Source: JBDRGC01 sp043818215 (lineage in GTDB: Bacteria; Chloroflexota; Anaerolineae; Anaerolineales; UBA11858). Taken from it: a stretch of DNA of 5,570 bases. The DNA lies in the NCBI GenBank assembly GCA_043818215.1, contig JBDRGC010000383.1, forward strand, positions 1-5,570, given 5' to 3'. Positions 4,198 through 5,570 of this stretch are shown here, one piece after another. The first letter of the stretch is position 1; every line of letters begins with the position of its first letter. Made by a program: the position numbers and the translations under genes. The notes below the pieces were generated by a model. That model was not told the origin of the DNA, searched no databases, and was given only the letters and a program-made list of their open reading frames with translations.

Positions 4198-5570
4198 ATG
4201 GCTAGTTTCTATCCACAGTACTTGCGCCAACGCTTCACAAATCGAGTCCGAGAATTGAACTTCCTCCAGGATGTGGCCAATGACTTGATCGCCGAATATC
4301 CGCGGCGAGTAGCGCTTTGGGGCCTCCGTCGGGTGGGAAAAACACTACTGATCTACGAACAAATCGCCCGTCTGTTGGATGGGGGTCAGGTTCTACCAGT
4401 CTACATGGACTTCGAGGATATTTGCACCTCCCCCGAAATGTTTGTCCAACGTTACATCGGTTTAACTGCCTTCTGGACGTTAACAGCTGGACAGGGTGAA
4501 GTAGAAGCTTATCTCACTGTGGAACGATTGCTGGAGACAGCAGCTACCGACTCTCCTACTATAGTGCGCACGGCTACTTCATTGTTGCGGGAACTGAGCC
4601 TCACTAAACCTGATCAGGCTTTACTGCTCAAACTGGCCTTCGACTTTCCAGAAAAACTGGCTCAGGAGCGGGGTCGTAATATCATTCTCTTCCTGGATGA
4701 ATTCACGGAGATTGCTACGCTATCCCATTACCCTCAAATCCGGGAACCACTCAAGCATCTTCGGTCTTCGCTGGCCGGGCAGGATCATGTAGCCTATGTA
4801 GTCGCCGGTTCAGCCATGACTGCCATGATGAGCCTGTTCCAGACCCCTGAGGCTCCCCTCTTTCTCCAATTCGAAACGATTGAATTGGGGCCTTTCGACC
4901 GGCAGGATTCTCGCACTTTGGTCGCGAGATTGGGCGGTGATTTCCCCCCCGAGGTCGAAGCCGAGCTATATCGTTACACCCAGGGCTACCCATTTTACGT
5001 CACCTCCCTGACTCGCCGTCTTCACCGTCTCGCATTAGACGGAGAATTGGTGGATGTTGATCTGGTCAGGTATGCCTTTTTGTTAGAGACCCTCTGGCGT
5101 GGGGGACAGATATACAATTATTGCCGTTATGTTTATGATTTATCCTTGCAGCGAGCGCGTGGGTATGGGATGCTGAAGGCGATCCTGCAGGAGTTGGCAG
5201 AAGAAGATGATCTCACCCTCTCGCAAATCGCCCGCCCTCTGCGAAAATCAACTTCGGCGGTACGAGAATACCTGCGCTGGTTAATGGAAGTCGATCTGAT
5301 TGTAGAACAGGACAAACATTATCGTTATAGGGATGCGGTCCTGCGTTTCTGGGTCGCCTATACCAGCAAAGGGTTGGAGATGGATGCTTTTCCAAAGCGT
5401 GAAGACCTGGCCGGTCTGGTGCGAAACTTGGAAGAACGATTCCAACGCACATCTGCCGATTTAGGTCGGGCTAAAGAATCCCAGGTGCGTGAACTTCTTC
5501 GCCTGTTTTCCGGGCAACTCATCCCCGGCGTATTACTACGCCGGTCAGGAGAGATTACCTTGCCAACTTT
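4198..5570 (+). CDS. Archaeal-type AAA/STAND-like ATPase with winged helix and probable nuclease-like C-terminus (partial)
   Basis: The open frame runs 457 codons to the right edge without a stop. The N-terminus (RFTNRVRELNFLQDV) leads into Walker A GLRRVGKT at residues 42-49. Walker B IILFLDE at 162-168 (Asp167, Glu168) and a sensor-like VVAGSAMTAM at 201-210 follow. QGYPFYV at 262-268 is typical of the archaeal-type ATPase family (Pfam ATPase_2 group). Residues about 319-386 fit a winged helix (LSQIARPLRKSTSAVREYLR) ending in YRDAVLRFWVAY. From about 415, ERFQRTSADLGRAKESQVRE resembles the start of the DUF234-like nuclease domain that often follows. ATP hydrolysis residues are intact. The biological role of the family is poorly known; nucleic-acid processing or defence are possibilities only. 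The ATG at 4198 follows AAAGGA and a strong promoter. Confidence 0.82.
   Translation, partial: MASFYPQYLRQRFTNRVRELNFLQDVANDLIAEYPRRVALWGLRRVGKTLLIYEQIARLLDGGQVLPVYMDFEDICTSPEMFVQRYIGLTAFWTLTAGQGEVEAYLTVERLLETAATDSPTIVRTATSLLRELSLTKPDQALLLKLAFDFPEKLAQERGRNIILFLDEFTEIATLSHYPQIREPLKHLRSSLAGQDHVAYVVAGSAMTAMMSLFQTPEAPLFLQFETIELGPFDRQDSRTLVARLGGDFPPEVEAELYRYTQGYPFYVTSLTRRLHRLALDGELVDVDLVRYAFLLETLWRGGQIYNYCRYVYDLSLQRARGYGMLKAILQELAEEDDLTLSQIARPLRKSTSAVREYLRWLMEVDLIVEQDKHYRYRDAVLRFWVAYTSKGLEMDAFPKREDLAGLVRNLEERFQRTSADLGRAKESQVRELLRLFSGQLIPGVLLRRSGEITLPT

Overview
The window looks like an accessory, repeat-rich stretch of a bacterial chromosome. Moderate GC, several TumE/HicAB toxin-antitoxin (TA) modules, a large archaeal-type ATPase and many dispersed palindromic repeats would fit Chloroflexota or a similar environmental lineage. 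That placement is an impression from gene content, not something the sequence proves.

Layout from left to right. Positions 1-262 (minus strand) hold a broken internal piece of a CapD/FlaA1-like polysaccharide-biosynthesis dehydratase, carrying a 53-bp repeat insertion and frameshifts. Four compact two-gene TA modules follow, all on the minus strand, all antitoxin first and toxin second with the reading frames overlapping: HicB-HicA (317-741), HicB-HicA (986-1470), a TumE/DUF6516 module (1799-2486) and a second TumE/DUF6516 module (3066-3721). The spacers contain palindromic and low-complexity repeats, densest at 2594-2880. A second fragment of a CapD-like gene, its C-terminal end, lies at 2864-3088 and is fused out of frame to the 3' end of the second TumE gene.

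Between the last TA module and the right-hand gene is a 195-bp element with 23-bp terminal inverted repeats (3784-3978), which looks like a MITE. It cuts off a minus-strand reading frame that has an excellent ribosome binding site (start at 4031). From 4198 to the right edge runs a plus-strand gene for an AAA/STAND-like ATPase with a winged-helix segment and the start of a probable nuclease-like C-terminal domain. Its promoter region carries a 34-bp near-perfect dyad just downstream of the -10 box, a likely operator.

How it works together: each TA pair is probably autoregulated and self-contained. The region reads as a landing zone in which TA modules and small repeats accumulated in and around a decayed exopolysaccharide gene. 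The most unusual signals are the four-module array, the shared architecture of the two TumE modules, the gene-fragment junctions and the ATPase operator dyad.
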